From: Paenibacillus antarcticus | GTDB lineage: Bacteria > Bacillota > Bacilli > Paenibacillales > Paenibacillaceae | Reading direction: 5' to 3' | Assembly: GCF_001637225.1 (NCBI RefSeq) | Contig: NZ_LVJI01000024.1 | Location: 1 to 64,000 of the forward strand | Length of the DNA: 64,000 nt | Part shown: one piece after another, positions 25,353-33,241 of the stretch | Numbering within the stretch: the stretch's first letter is position 1 | Layout: every line of letters starts with the position of its first letter | Notes under the pieces: generated by a model | The model's input: the letters and a program-made list of their open reading frames with translations, nothing else | Database searches by the model: none | Told to the model about the DNA's origin: nothing | Made by a program: the position numbers and the translations under genes

Positions 25353-26099
25353 ATGACGCTTTTTGTGAATGAATCTGGGAACAAGATGGGTCCAATGCTT
25401 GTATTTATACATGGAGCTGGCGTGAGTGGTTGGATGTGGGATAAGCAGGTGGAATATTTCAAAGAACATTACTACGTAGTAGTGCCTGATTTGCCCAGTC
25501 ACGGTAAAAGTCATGATAAGGAGTTTACAACGATACATGATGCGGCCCAAGATATCGCTGAAGTCATCAGAGATAGAGATTACGGACAGTCTATTACAAT
25601 CATTGGTTTTTCTTTAGGTGCGCAAATAGCGTTAGAGATGTTAAGCATGAATGGCATCCGTATGGATCGTGCGATTATAATTAGCGGGCTTGTGACACCT
25701 ATGAAATTCACTCGTTGGATCACGAAACCGTTAGTTCGCATTTTCATGCCATTAACAAAAAATAGATTCTTTTCAAGGTTACAAGCTAAGGAATTATATA
25801 TCGGAGATGAATATTTCGAACTATATTATCAGGAATCTGCGCTAATAAGTATGGATTCGCTCCTTACTATTCTTAATGAAAATATGTCGTATTGCTTACC
25901 TCAAGGGTTCAATCAGGGTAAAACAAAGGTCTTAGTTCTAGTAGGAGCTAAGGAAAAGAAACAGATATTGAAATCTTCTAATGTTATTAGTAGCAGTAGT
26001 GAATATTGTGAAAGAGAAATTGTTCCCAATATTGGCCATGGAATATCATTAGCAAATCCGGCGCTATTTAACCATATGATAGAAGCTTGGATAAGATGA
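25353..26099 (+). CDS. Alpha/beta-fold hydrolase
   Basis: 248 aa hydrolase. Oxyanion-hole segment VFIHGAGVSGWMWD (about 17-30), nucleophile elbow GFSLGAQIAL (Ser at about 89), catalytic His in NIGHGISLANP near the C-terminus, and an acid probably in VLVGAKEK. No signal peptide. It is coupled to the HAD gene (TAGTAGGAGTTAGTAGAG before ATG) and probably forms a two-gene unit. Substrate unknown. Confidence 0.87.
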   Translation: MTLFVNESGNKMGPMLVFIHGAGVSGWMWDKQVEYFKEHYYVVVPDLPSHGKSHDKEFTTIHDAAQDIAEVIRDRDYGQSITIIGFSLGAQIALEMLSMNGIRMDRAIIISGLVTPMKFTRWITKPLVRIFMPLTKNRFFSRLQAKELYIGDEYFELYYQESALISMDSLLTILNENMSYCLPQGFNQGKTKVLVLVGAKEKKQILKSSNVISSSSEYCEREIVPNIGHGISLANPALFNHMIEAWIR

Positions 26100-26143
26100 G
26101 ATATAGTCAGCTTGGAAGAATCAGATGAAGTATCTTTAATAAG

Positions 26144-26201
26144 ACAAGAATAAGCTAGTACGGAATGATAGTAACAATCATCCATACTGGCTTATTCTTG
26201 T
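26144..26201. terminator. Bidirectional terminator
   Basis: 12-bp perfect stem ACAAGAATAAGC / GCTTATTCTTGT with an inner GGAATGAT/ATCATCC stem, between the converging hydrolase and cotH-like genes. Confidence 0.85.
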
Positions 26202-26213
26202 TATGTCTAGAAT

Positions 26214-27983
26214 TTAAAGTCTTTTCCGTTTATAGAAGGTAATGAACAAACCGGAAAGGAGTAGGAGAACTAGTGTAATGCCGACTGTGAGTGCTTCTTT
26301 TACAGTGCCTTTTGGTTGAGCACTTTGCTCACCGAAACCGCCCATACCGCCAACCATTCCACCGCGACCACCACCCATACCATCGGGTCTATCGCCTCCC
26401 ATTTGGCCTCCAGGAAAGCCACCACCTTCGAAATTCTGTCCATCAGCAGGAGCAGTTGGAGCGCCTTGAGCATTCTGTCCATCGCTAGAAGCAGTTGGAG
26501 CGCCTTGAGCATTCTGTCCATCGCTAGAAGCAGTTGGAGCACCTTGAGCATTCTGTCCATCAGCAGGAGCAGCTTGCCCAGCTTGTGCGGTTACATCAGT
26601 TGGAGTAGCTAGTGCGTTGTTGCCTGCCATAGCTGGCATATCACGCTTACCACCGCCACCCATGCCACCACCGCCCATGCCACCGCCGCTTCCTGATCCA
26701 TCGCCTGAGGATGCAATGGTGCCGGCAAGTTGTTGATCAATATTGTTGACTTGCGTGTCATTAATGGTTATGAGCTTCGGTACTGCACTTTGATACTCTT
26801 CATAAGTGTAGAAAGAACTTGGATCTTCCTTCACGTTAGTGGAGATCATAGCTGAGACTTCCTCAACTCGTTCCTTAAATATAGCCGAAGACAAGTAACC
26901 TTCAGTGGCGTCTTTAATGATGTTATGATACATTTCTTTGTACTCATCAACAGCAAGGAGTTTGGCAACCAAAGGCCGCTCAGCTAAGGCACCTTGTGTT
27001 GGTTCATCGATGAGTAGATTCGAACTTCCCAATCCCCCGAATGCCATGTTATAGTCCCAAGGGAGGACGGAGAATACACCGTCATCTTCGTATAAATAAT
27101 AATTCTGTTTGTTTCCACCAATATAGCTGTCAGTATTATTAGTTAGCACTTGAAGAGCAATGTATTTCAGGGTTTCTTCTACATCCAAATATTTGGCATA
27201 ATCTGTACCGTTATTCAATTCGTCCAACATATCGATAAGAATATCATCGTTGGATTTTTCGGATTTCTGAGCTAGTCCAGTATAGGACGCAATCTTGTCA
27301 TCAATCCATTGAAGGTCGCTACCGCTTCCGGTCATTTCCCCTTTGTACAGCGCTCCGTATGAGTTGCCGAAGTTCGATTCAAGATACTGTTCATCTACTT
27401 GTTGGACAGCCAAAAAGAATCCATACAATTCATCATTCACATAAACATTTACAAATGAAAATCCAGGTGTAGGAAGTCCCATTTGATCCGCGAGTTCATA
27501 GGTCAGGAACTCTCTCATATAACTGGCATCACTGTAGCCATTATTCAGGTTTATTTTACTGATTCCCAAAAGATTCTGGCTTGATAAATACTCATCAAAG
27601 GAGAGCTTTAGGCTATATCTATCCGAATCATCCATGCTGACTACACTTCGCAAGCTTAGATTCCCTTTTGTACGAACGCCCACATTATCGTAATGCATGC
27701 CGTTGTAATCGACAGATGCGGTTTTAATCTCTTCCGCAGAAGCGTTGTCTTTCATGCTCTGAAAGTCATCTTTATCAATGGTGATTTTGACGTCTACGAC
27801 TTTATCCTTAGGGAATACCTTCGTAGCTATTTCGTCATCCGTCTTTGAGGTTTCGGTAGTACTTGATACCTCAGAATTTTCTATGCTAGTAGTGGTAGAT
27901 TTAGTCGCCTCACATCCTACCATGGCTATAATGGTGACGATGGAACAGATGCATAGAAGAAGCTTCATCATTTGTGCTTTCAT
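26214..27983 (-). CDS. CotH-kinase-family lipoprotein with repeat region and C-terminal membrane anchor
   Basis: 589 aa. N-terminal signal with lipobox (IAMVGC, Cys at about 24), then a CotH-like kinase domain at about 55-400 (VDVKITIDKDDFQSM, GVRTKGNLSLRS, RYSLKLSFDEYL, NLNNGYSDASYMREFLTYELA, YGFFLAVQQVDEQYL, VLPWDYNMAFGG). CotH proteins are atypical protein kinases that phosphorylate spore-coat proteins. Then comes a Gly/Met-rich stretch, three imperfect repeats of DGQNAQGAPTASS (about residues 470-520), another Gly-rich stretch, a membrane helix and the tail KRKRL. Third gene of the VTC-DUF4956-CotH operon. Confidence 0.88.
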   Translation of the reverse strand: MKAQMMKLLLCICSIVTIIAMVGCEATKSTTTSIENSEVSSTTETSKTDDEIATKVFPKDKVVDVKITIDKDDFQSMKDNASAEEIKTASVDYNGMHYDNVGVRTKGNLSLRSVVSMDDSDRYSLKLSFDEYLSSQNLLGISKINLNNGYSDASYMREFLTYELADQMGLPTPGFSFVNVYVNDELYGFFLAVQQVDEQYLESNFGNSYGALYKGEMTGSGSDLQWIDDKIASYTGLAQKSEKSNDDILIDMLDELNNGTDYAKYLDVEETLKYIALQVLTNNTDSYIGGNKQNYYLYEDDGVFSVLPWDYNMAFGGLGSSNLLIDEPTQGALAERPLVAKLLAVDEYKEMYHNIIKDATEGYLSSAIFKERVEEVSAMISTNVKEDPSSFYTYEEYQSAVPKLITINDTQVNNIDQQLAGTIASSGDGSGSGGGMGGGGMGGGGKRDMPAMAGNNALATPTDVTAQAGQAAPADGQNAQGAPTASSDGQNAQGAPTASSDGQNAQGAPTAPADGQNFEGGGFPGGQMGGDRPDGMGGGRGGMVGGMGGFGEQSAQPKGTVKEALTVGITLVLLLLSGLFITFYKRKRL

Positions 27984-28004
27984 CTTGTGAACACCTTCCC
28001 ATCC

Positions 28005-28727
28005 TTAAGATACATAGTCGCCGCTGTAGCTGATAAGTACGGCATTCTTAACTCCGCTAATACCAGAAAGTTGATTAACAAAGCTTCCTTCCTTGTCATG
28101 AAGGCGAATTTCCAATGTCATTTCAATATTTCCATTCGTTACGGTTTTTTGTTTCACATTAAAGCGTTTAACGGATGTGTTTAGTTGTTTATGAACGGCT
28201 AGCTCACTTGTATCTCCGTCACAGTTCACTACTAGTAAATAAGGAGTTTCAACAGATGAACTTTTGATAAAGAAGAACATGACTAGTCCCACAATAATTG
28301 AACCAATCGCTGCTAGAGTGAAGAATCCAGCACCAGATACGATACCGGCTGCCGCAGCCCAGAACAAGAAGATTAGATCAGTAGGGTCTTTGATAGGTGT
28401 TCTGAAACGAACAATGGAGAGTGCGCCGACCATACCAAGCGACAGTACTAAGTTTGAATTAATCGCGATGATGACCATCGAAGTGACCATCGTCATTCCG
28501 ATCAGAGAAACGTTGAAGCTTTTAGAATATAAAACACCGCTGAATACCCGTTTATAAAGAAGATAGATAAAGAAGCCAATAATAAATGAAATTGCCATAG
28601 TAATAATTATCTTGGAAATACTAATATCAGATACAAAGTTCTCTGTCACCGAGTTTTTTAGAATATCTGTAAAATTAGTTGTTGAATCCGTTGGTGCTGC
28701 AGCCGCTGCTGCTGTTATTGCGCTCAT
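28005..28727 (-). CDS. DUF4956 membrane protein
   Basis: 240 aa. An Ala-rich N-terminus is followed by about four membrane helices (residues about 40-60, 78-98, 100-118, 130-160) and a soluble C-terminal alpha-beta domain of about 85 residues. The family motif GALSIVRFRTPIKDPTDLIFLFWAAAAGI is clear. No biochemical function is established. Genes of this family repeatedly sit next to VTC-domain and CotH genes. The true start is ATG 28727 after GGGAGGA; it begins 3 nt after the VTC stop codon, so the two are translationally coupled. Confidence 0.88.
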   Translation of the reverse strand: MSAITAAAAAAPTDSTTNFTDILKNSVTENFVSDISISKIIITMAISFIIGFFIYLLYKRVFSGVLYSKSFNVSLIGMTMVTSMVIIAINSNLVLSLGMVGALSIVRFRTPIKDPTDLIFLFWAAAAGIVSGAGFFTLAAIGSIIVGLVMFFFIKSSSVETPYLLVVNCDGDTSELAVHKQLNTSVKRFNVKQKTVTNGNIEMTLEIRLHDKEGSFVNQLSGISGVKNAVLISYSGDYVS

Positions 28728-28729
28728 TA

Positions 28730-29437
28730 TTAATAATCCTCCCAAGAGTTCGTTTTCAAAAACTTACGACACATCACGTATTTCGAAGCAGATTGTCTGT
28801 TTAATCCTTCAAGCTGTAGCGCTATTCTGATATATTCTGGAATGTACTCGTCGTATTTCACCTCAAGAATAATCAGATTGTCATCCATTGCACGTACACA
28901 ATGTAAGTCAGGATCGAACATATCTACGGAATGAAGCCCCGTTCGAAGTTCTTTATCAAAAGTAATGCGAACATTTCCATTCTCACAAATAAAAGGTTCT
29001 CGCACATAATCCACAATGACCTTGGCGCGAAGTAAGTTGTTCTTCATTTCTTCATGTAGTTCAATGAGTAATGGCTTATCTGAGTGGCGTAGCACTTCAT
29101 AATTTCCTGATATGAGTTCATCCGCTATTTCCCTAGTCAGTGGTTCTTTCAATTTAGCGATATAATCTCTAAATTTGATTTTCTTCTCGAAATGAATGAT
29201 TGAATCGTCTTTATTGTAAATTCGGATCCGGTACTTGGCGCGATCTCTGACCCCACCCAATTTCTCATGAAGGGCTTTGTTATTAATATCATCAAAATAT
29301 AAGCTACGAATCGCGTATTCTCCATTGGGTCCGACATGCGTATCTTGTTTAATCAAGTTTTTCAACCGTTGACGAATGATTTGGTACTGATGTTGATTGA
29401 TGAAATACTTGAGTTCATTACGATATTTGAGATTCAT
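28730..29437 (-). CDS. VTC-domain protein, putative polyphosphate polymerase
   Basis: 235 aa protein of the triphosphate-tunnel fold (VTC domain). The visible tunnel residues include RNELKYFI at the start, IRSLYFDD, KYRIRIYN, HFEKKIKFRDYIAK, RAKVIVDYVREPF, RITFDKELRTG and ILEVKYDEYIPEYI. These basic and acidic strand motifs line the ATP/polyphosphate tunnel in yeast Vtc4, which builds polyphosphate from ATP. The final helix has LNRQSASKYVMCRKF. No membrane segment of its own; the next gene supplies one. First gene of the operon, downstream of PhoP-box-like repeats. Confidence 0.9.
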   Translation of the reverse strand: MNLKYRNELKYFINQHQYQIIRQRLKNLIKQDTHVGPNGEYAIRSLYFDDINNKALHEKLGGVRDRAKYRIRIYNKDDSIIHFEKKIKFRDYIAKLKEPLTREIADELISGNYEVLRHSDKPLLIELHEEMKNNLLRAKVIVDYVREPFICENGNVRITFDKELRTGLHSVDMFDPDLHCVRAMDDNLIILEVKYDEYIPEYIRIALQLEGLNRQSASKYVMCRKFLKTNSWEDY

Positions 29438-29509
29438 ATTGTTAATTACACCTCATTTCCTCGTTACATTTATACTCATTGTATCTTGTAAATCTGATTT
29501 TTCTCTGAG

Positions 29510-29526
29510 CGTAAACTGAATGTAAA
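29510..29526 (-). promoter_or_regulatory. PhoP-box-like direct repeat, VTC side
   Basis: On the minus strand TTTACA (29526-29521) and TTTACG (29515-29510) are spaced 5 nt apart, the 11-nt period of the PhoP consensus TT(A/T/C)ACA-N5. A TACAAT hexamer at 29483-29478 could be the -10 element, placing the repeats at about -40 to -55. Confidence 0.45.
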
Positions 29527-29535
29527 CTGAAAATG

Positions 29536-29563
29536 TTTACATTGCGTTAACAAAAGGTTGTAT
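29536..29563 (+). promoter_or_regulatory. PhoP-box-like direct repeats, phosphatase side
   Basis: TTTACA at 29536, TTAACA at 29547 and a weaker TTGTAT at 29558 keep an exact 11-nt period (5-nt spacers), as in PhoP boxes of the Bacillus Pho regulon. They point toward the metallophosphoesterase gene. Confidence 0.5.
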
Positions 29564-29667
29564 TAGGACAAGAAATTGACTCTATGAGTCATTGAGGGGT
29601 ATCGTATATGAAATACATTTAAAGTATCCAATAGTAAATGTGGTTGTATGGAGGGGGGGAGAAAAAG

Positions 29668-30897
29668 TTGCGGAAAGAGTTCATCTGGTTAGTATTGATA
29701 GGTATAGTTATCTTAATTATAGTAGTCGGTGCGGAATGGATGAAGGTAGGTCAGTCTGAGAAACCAAAGTCTTTGGTGATGACATTGAAGAATTCTGCTC
29801 TAACGAGTCGCGCATTTACTTGGTATACGGAAAGTCCTAATGCTGCTTCGATATTACAACTAGTGAAAGGTAAAAATCAGGATTTCGATGGTCAAGATGT
29901 GATTACGATTACCGGATCAACGACCAAGGTGGATGTGGGAAATAATCATGAACAAGGCGCCCACAAAGCTGAAGTGACTGGACTTGAATCTGGAACTGTT
30001 TATTCTTATCGTGTTGGGAGTGGTAAGGACAAGGAATGGAGTACAACGGTAAGTTTCACTACGGAATCCGAGGAGATGGAAGAATTCACGTTCATCAATG
30101 TGGCAGATTCGCAGGGCATAACAGAATTGGACTTTGACCTCTGGGGAAAAACAATGAATAAAGCCTTCGAGATATTTCCAACTGCTCAATTTATCGTGCA
30201 TAATGGCGATCTAACGGAGGAGCCTGAGGATGAGGTTGCTTGGGATCAGTTCTTTGGTAAAGCAAAAAATTGGCTAACACAAGTGCCATTCATGCCTGTC
30301 ACGGGGAATCATGATGAAGTGAAGGGACTTGCAGATAGATATACATCACACTTCAACCTACCAGATAATGGAGCTAATGGATCGATAGAAGGTACAACCT
30401 ATTCATTCGATTACGGTTCCGCTCACATTGCGGTATTGAATACAGAGTCTAATATTAAAGAGCAAACGAAGTGGTTGGAGAAAGACCTCGCAGGGACGGA
30501 TAAGCAATGGAAGATTGTAGCCATGCACAGAGGAGCCTATGGAGGTAAAACATATAATAAAGTAGATGACTGGGTATCAATTTTTGACCAATACGACGTA
30601 GATCTTGTATTACAGGGTCATAACCATGAATATTCTCGTTCTTATCCTTTGTGTGATGGCAAGATAGTAGGAGATGGCGGAAATATCGTGAACGATCGTG
30701 AAGGTACAGTATATGTTGTTACGAATACAGCAGGGCAGAAGTTCAATGAGAAGAAAGATGATCAATTCTATCACCAAGTGCATTTTCAAAATCAGAAACA
30801 GATGTTTGCTGGTATTACGATTCAAGCAGATACGTTAACCTTTCAGGCATATGATATCGATGGAGAAAAGTTAGATGAGTTTGTCATACAGCATTGA
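29668..30897 (+). CDS. Membrane-anchored metallophosphoesterase, purple-acid-phosphatase-like
   Basis: 409 aa extracellular phosphoesterase. N-terminal membrane anchor or signal (about 5-25), FnIII-like N domain at about 35-135 (RAFTWYTESP, TGLESGTVYSYRVG), then a calcineurin-like domain with the five metal motifs: NVADSQG, HNGDLTEE, VTGNHDE, VAMHRGAYGG and LQGHNHEYSR. Purple acid phosphatases share this two-domain layout. TTG 29668 is chosen because it follows GGAGGGGGGAG; the ATG at 29638 lies upstream of that site. Divergent from the VTC operon and preceded by PhoP-box-like repeats, so a phosphate-scavenging role is plausible. Confidence 0.9.
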   Translation: MRKEFIWLVLIGIVILIIVVGAEWMKVGQSEKPKSLVMTLKNSALTSRAFTWYTESPNAASILQLVKGKNQDFDGQDVITITGSTTKVDVGNNHEQGAHKAEVTGLESGTVYSYRVGSGKDKEWSTTVSFTTESEEMEEFTFINVADSQGITELDFDLWGKTMNKAFEIFPTAQFIVHNGDLTEEPEDEVAWDQFFGKAKNWLTQVPFMPVTGNHDEVKGLADRYTSHFNLPDNGANGSIEGTTYSFDYGSAHIAVLNTESNIKEQTKWLEKDLAGTDKQWKIVAMHRGAYGGKTYNKVDDWVSIFDQYDVDLVLQGHNHEYSRSYPLCDGKIVGDGGNIVNDREGTVYVVTNTAGQKFNEKKDDQFYHQVHFQNQKQMFAGITIQADTLTFQAYDIDGEKLDEFVIQH

Positions 30898-30931
30898 TGA
30901 TTTGATGCCATTTGCGAGAGCTCGGATTACT

Positions 30932-30978
30932 CAATAGAAATAACCGGAAGATGAACCATCTTCCGGTTATTTCTATTG
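30932..30978 (+). terminator. Very long perfect-stem terminator
   Basis: 22-bp perfect inverted repeat (30932-30953 and 30957-30978) with a 3-nt loop and T-rich right arm (TTATTTCTATT). Its last bases overlap the -35 box of the next gene. Confidence 0.88.
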
Positions 30979-31004
30979 ACAATCATGAAAGATGACATTA
31001 TTAT
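30976..31004 (+). promoter_or_regulatory. Consensus sigma-A promoter of the ArsR-family gene
   Basis: TTGACA at 30976-30981, 17-nt spacer, TATTAT at 30999-31004. Confidence 0.75.
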
Positions 31005-31005
31005 G

Positions 31006-31043
31006 TAATTTAATAAGTATCTAATTAGATGATTGTTAAATTA
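31006..31043. promoter_or_regulatory. 38-bp nested dyad, probable autoregulatory operator
   Basis: TAATTTAA and TTAAATTA flank the perfect palindrome ATCTAATTAGAT (31019-31030), each separated from it by 5 nt. It covers the start of transcription just after the -10 box, ideal for repression by the ArsR-type product of the following gene. Confidence 0.65.
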
Positions 31044-31066
31044 GTTGGGAAGGAGCGTGTGTTACA

Positions 31067-31669
31067 TTGCAACTAGATAAGATCGTTAGCTATCATAAAG
31101 CACTTGCGGATCCAACACGAATAAAGATGCTAATCATTCTGGCTGAGGGAGAACGTAATGGTCAAGTCTTAGCTGAGAAGCTTCATGTTACGCCAGCTAC
31201 CATAACACACCATGCTACAAAATTGCGTGAAGCAAGTCTAATTAATGAGCGCAGAGATAAGAATACGATCTATTTTTCTTTAAATGATTATTTCATCCAC
31301 AATAATGCAACGGCAATCGTAGAACTAATATACAGAAATGTTAGGAACAAGAGGGAGGAAGACGTAATGTTAGAGTCTCATAAGAAATTAAAGGAATCGG
31401 TTATTAACAATTTCTTTACGACAGAAGGGAGATTAAAGCAGATACCAGCGCAACTTAAGAAGAAATTAATTGTACTAGAGCATGTGGTCAGTCAGTTAGA
31501 GAACGGAAGGAAGTACACCGAGAAGGAAATAAATAATTTCATTAAACCCGTTCATGAAGACTTTGCAACGATACGTAGAGAATTTATAATGCATCAATTT
31601 ATGTATAGGGAAAATGAGATTTATGAATTAAATCCTAAGGAATTATGGGCAAGGTGGGAGACTCTGTAG
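31067..31669 (+). CDS. ArsR-family regulator with C-terminal DUF2087
   Basis: 200 aa. Winged helix at about 1-95 (ALADPTRIKMLIILAEGERNGQ, VTPATITHHATKLREASL), without the CxC metal-sensing motif. Residues about 105-200 are a DUF2087 domain (FFTTEGRLKQIPAQLKKKLIVL, YTEKEINNFIKPVHEDFATIRREFI, WARWETL), whose function is unknown. In other regulators DUF2087 is also found joined to helix-turn-helix domains. TTG start after AAGGAGCG. Monocistronic with its own strong promoter and operator, so autoregulation is likely. Confidence 0.88.
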   Translation: MQLDKIVSYHKALADPTRIKMLIILAEGERNGQVLAEKLHVTPATITHHATKLREASLINERRDKNTIYFSLNDYFIHNNATAIVELIYRNVRNKREEDVMLESHKKLKESVINNFFTTEGRLKQIPAQLKKKLIVLEHVVSQLENGRKYTEKEINNFIKPVHEDFATIRREFIMHQFMYRENEIYELNPKELWARWETL

Positions 31670-31781
31670 TAAGAGGAATACAACGGCTTCCAATTACACT
31701 TGACAAGCATGGTACGGGTGCGACAAGGATTGATCATTCATCAAAGTTGAGGAGAAAGTCCTTTAATTCATTCCAATAGAA

Positions 31782-31815
31782 AGAGCCTACCTAGATCCTT
31801 ATGTGGGCTTTTTGT
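31782..31815 (+). terminator. Intrinsic terminator
   Basis: Stem AGCCTAC / GTGGGCT (one G-U pair) followed by T5GT3, 110 nt after the ArsR-type gene. Confidence 0.65.
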
Positions 31816-31926
31816 TTATCTTAGACGAGTGTAACATTAAAGATACATAGTCAATTATTGGATCTTCATGGTAAAATAGGATGAAATATATCATAAGTAA
31901 TTCTATCTCACAAGGGAGCGATGATT

Positions 31927-32418
31927 ATGGAATTATATTTTAAAGACAAATTTTTCAATTCAGGAATCTCAGATATTATGAATCATGATGGAGTAGTTGT
32001 TGGAAGTATGGACTTGAAATCCTCCTTCGGTTCTTCTTTGAATGTATTTGGTGATCAAGGTCAGATCTTGTGTGGTGGGAAGTTTCGTTCATTCTCAAAT
32101 AAATGGATCATATCCGATGAAAGAGAGGGGCAACTTGGTCTACTGCGAAGACGAATGAGTTTTCTTACTAAAAAGTATGAATATGATGCGGGAAATCGAG
32201 GAGTCTATGAGATTACATCCCCAGCATTTTCTAAAGAATATAGTATACAGAGAAGTAATGGTGAGATCGTAGCCTCTTTTGCTAAAGTAAGCAGTTGGAT
32301 ACAAACGGGAGCATTTCGTTTATTTAATGATTCGAAGGAATTAGATAGTTATGAGTTAGTGGCGGTTGTCATGGGGGTACATGAGATACAGAAGAGGGAT
32401 TCACAAAATGCAAGTTGA
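31927..32418 (+). CDS. LURP-one-related (tubby-C-like) protein
   Basis: 163 aa, soluble, rich in beta strands. The N-terminal YFKDKFFNSGISDIMNHDGVVVGSMDLKS, the central ISDEREGQLGLLRRRMSFLTKKYEY and SIQRSNGEIVASFAK fit the beta-barrel repeat pattern of LURP-one/scramblase-like proteins (YxjI group). Function in bacteria is unknown. ATG 31927 is preferred over ATG 31921 because it has 8-nt spacing from AAGGGAG. Assigned on pattern only. Confidence 0.65.
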   Translation: MELYFKDKFFNSGISDIMNHDGVVVGSMDLKSSFGSSLNVFGDQGQILCGGKFRSFSNKWIISDEREGQLGLLRRRMSFLTKKYEYDAGNRGVYEITSPAFSKEYSIQRSNGEIVASFAKVSSWIQTGAFRLFNDSKELDSYELVAVVMGVHEIQKRDSQNAS

Positions 32419-32433
32419 ATGTTACGTAAGGAG

Positions 32434-32655
32434 CTACCGAAATATAACAAAATCAACATAGAAAAAGGAATCGCTGCGCTCGAGGGCTGGATTCCTTTTG
32501 TGTTTATTATGAAGTTGTGTACGTTTCTGTTGAAGTGTAGGTGTTATTTTGGAGAGGGGATTAATACCTAACCATGATCCACGTAGTAACTCTGGGTTTA
32601 CTTTACCTTGTTTCTCGATCTTTTGTCTTATTTTTTTGGCTTTACTTGATGACAT
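32434..32655 (-). CDS. Small basic conserved protein of unknown function
   Basis: 73 aa. The N-terminus MSSSKAKKIRQKIEKQGKVNPELLRGSW and the middle KHKRNPALERSDSFFYV resemble a small, very basic protein family that I recall from Paenibacillus and Bacillus with no assigned role. AAGGAGGAACACAGCG precedes ATG, so translation is likely. Its last 20 codons coincide with the hairpin that terminates the converging LURP-one gene. Confidence 0.6.
   Translation of the reverse strand: MSSSKAKKIRQKIEKQGKVNPELLRGSWLGINPLSKITPTLQQKRTQLHNKHKRNPALERSDSFFYVDFVIFR
32463..32499 (+). terminator. Terminator of the LURP-one-like gene
   Basis: Stem AAAAGGAATC / GATTCCTTTT with an inner GC-rich loop. It lies inside the 3' coding end of the converging small gene. 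Confidence 0.7.
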
Positions 32656-32785
32656 CGCTGTGTTCCTCCTTAGAATTGAACTTCCCTTCTATTATACGTC
32701 CTAATTTGATTTTGGCTATACTTGTGGAATAGTGAATAATTGGGCAAGGAATACGCAGATCTTTGTAGTAGAGACTTCTACTTGT

Positions 32786-33220
32786 TTATGTTAATGGAGG
32801 CGTCTTCTTGCGAATGGTCTGGTTTAACACTTCAGATAACACAAGACCTAAGGCAATGGATCCTGAGAGCATAAAGGCTTGAACGGCGAAGTGAACTGCC
32901 TCGTTATAATCATTCTGTACGAATCTGCGCATCGCATTATAAGCTAATCCACCGGGAACCAATGGAATGATACCCGATACGCTAAATATAATAACTGGCA
33001 TCTTATAATACTTTGCAAATATTTGGCTAATCACCCCTACGAGAAAGGTAGCCGCAAGTGTTGCTAGTATGGGGTCAACGTCATATTCTAGAAGTAGAAT
33101 ATATGCCATCCAACTGAGCGTACCTACCAAGCCACATTGGATAAGAGATCTCTTTGGAGCATTAAAGAGTATAGCAAATCCTGCGGTTGCAATGAAACAC
33201 GTGACTAATTGTTCAATCAT
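32786..33220 (-). CDS. ThrE-type exporter, small subunit (DUF3815/YjjB-like)
   Basis: 144 aa membrane protein with four to five hydrophobic segments, including LIQCGLVGTLSWMAYILL, ILATLAATFLVGVISQIFAKYYK and the motif GIIPLVPGGLAYNAMRRFV. This corresponds to the C-terminal half of the threonine/serine exporter ThrE, split here into two genes as in YjjB/YjjP. Follows the large subunit after 21 nt. Confidence 0.85.
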   Translation of the reverse strand: MIEQLVTCFIATAGFAILFNAPKRSLIQCGLVGTLSWMAYILLLEYDVDPILATLAATFLVGVISQIFAKYYKMPVIIFSVSGIIPLVPGGLAYNAMRRFVQNDYNEAVHFAVQAFMLSGSIALGLVLSEVLNQTIRKKTPPLT

Positions 33221-33241
33221 GATAGAAAGACCTCTTTCAAT

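Noticed and set aside
26291-26612. Repeat-rich ORFs opposite and out of frame in the CotH-like gene
   Set aside because: They mirror the DNA repeats of the CotH tail; no start signals.
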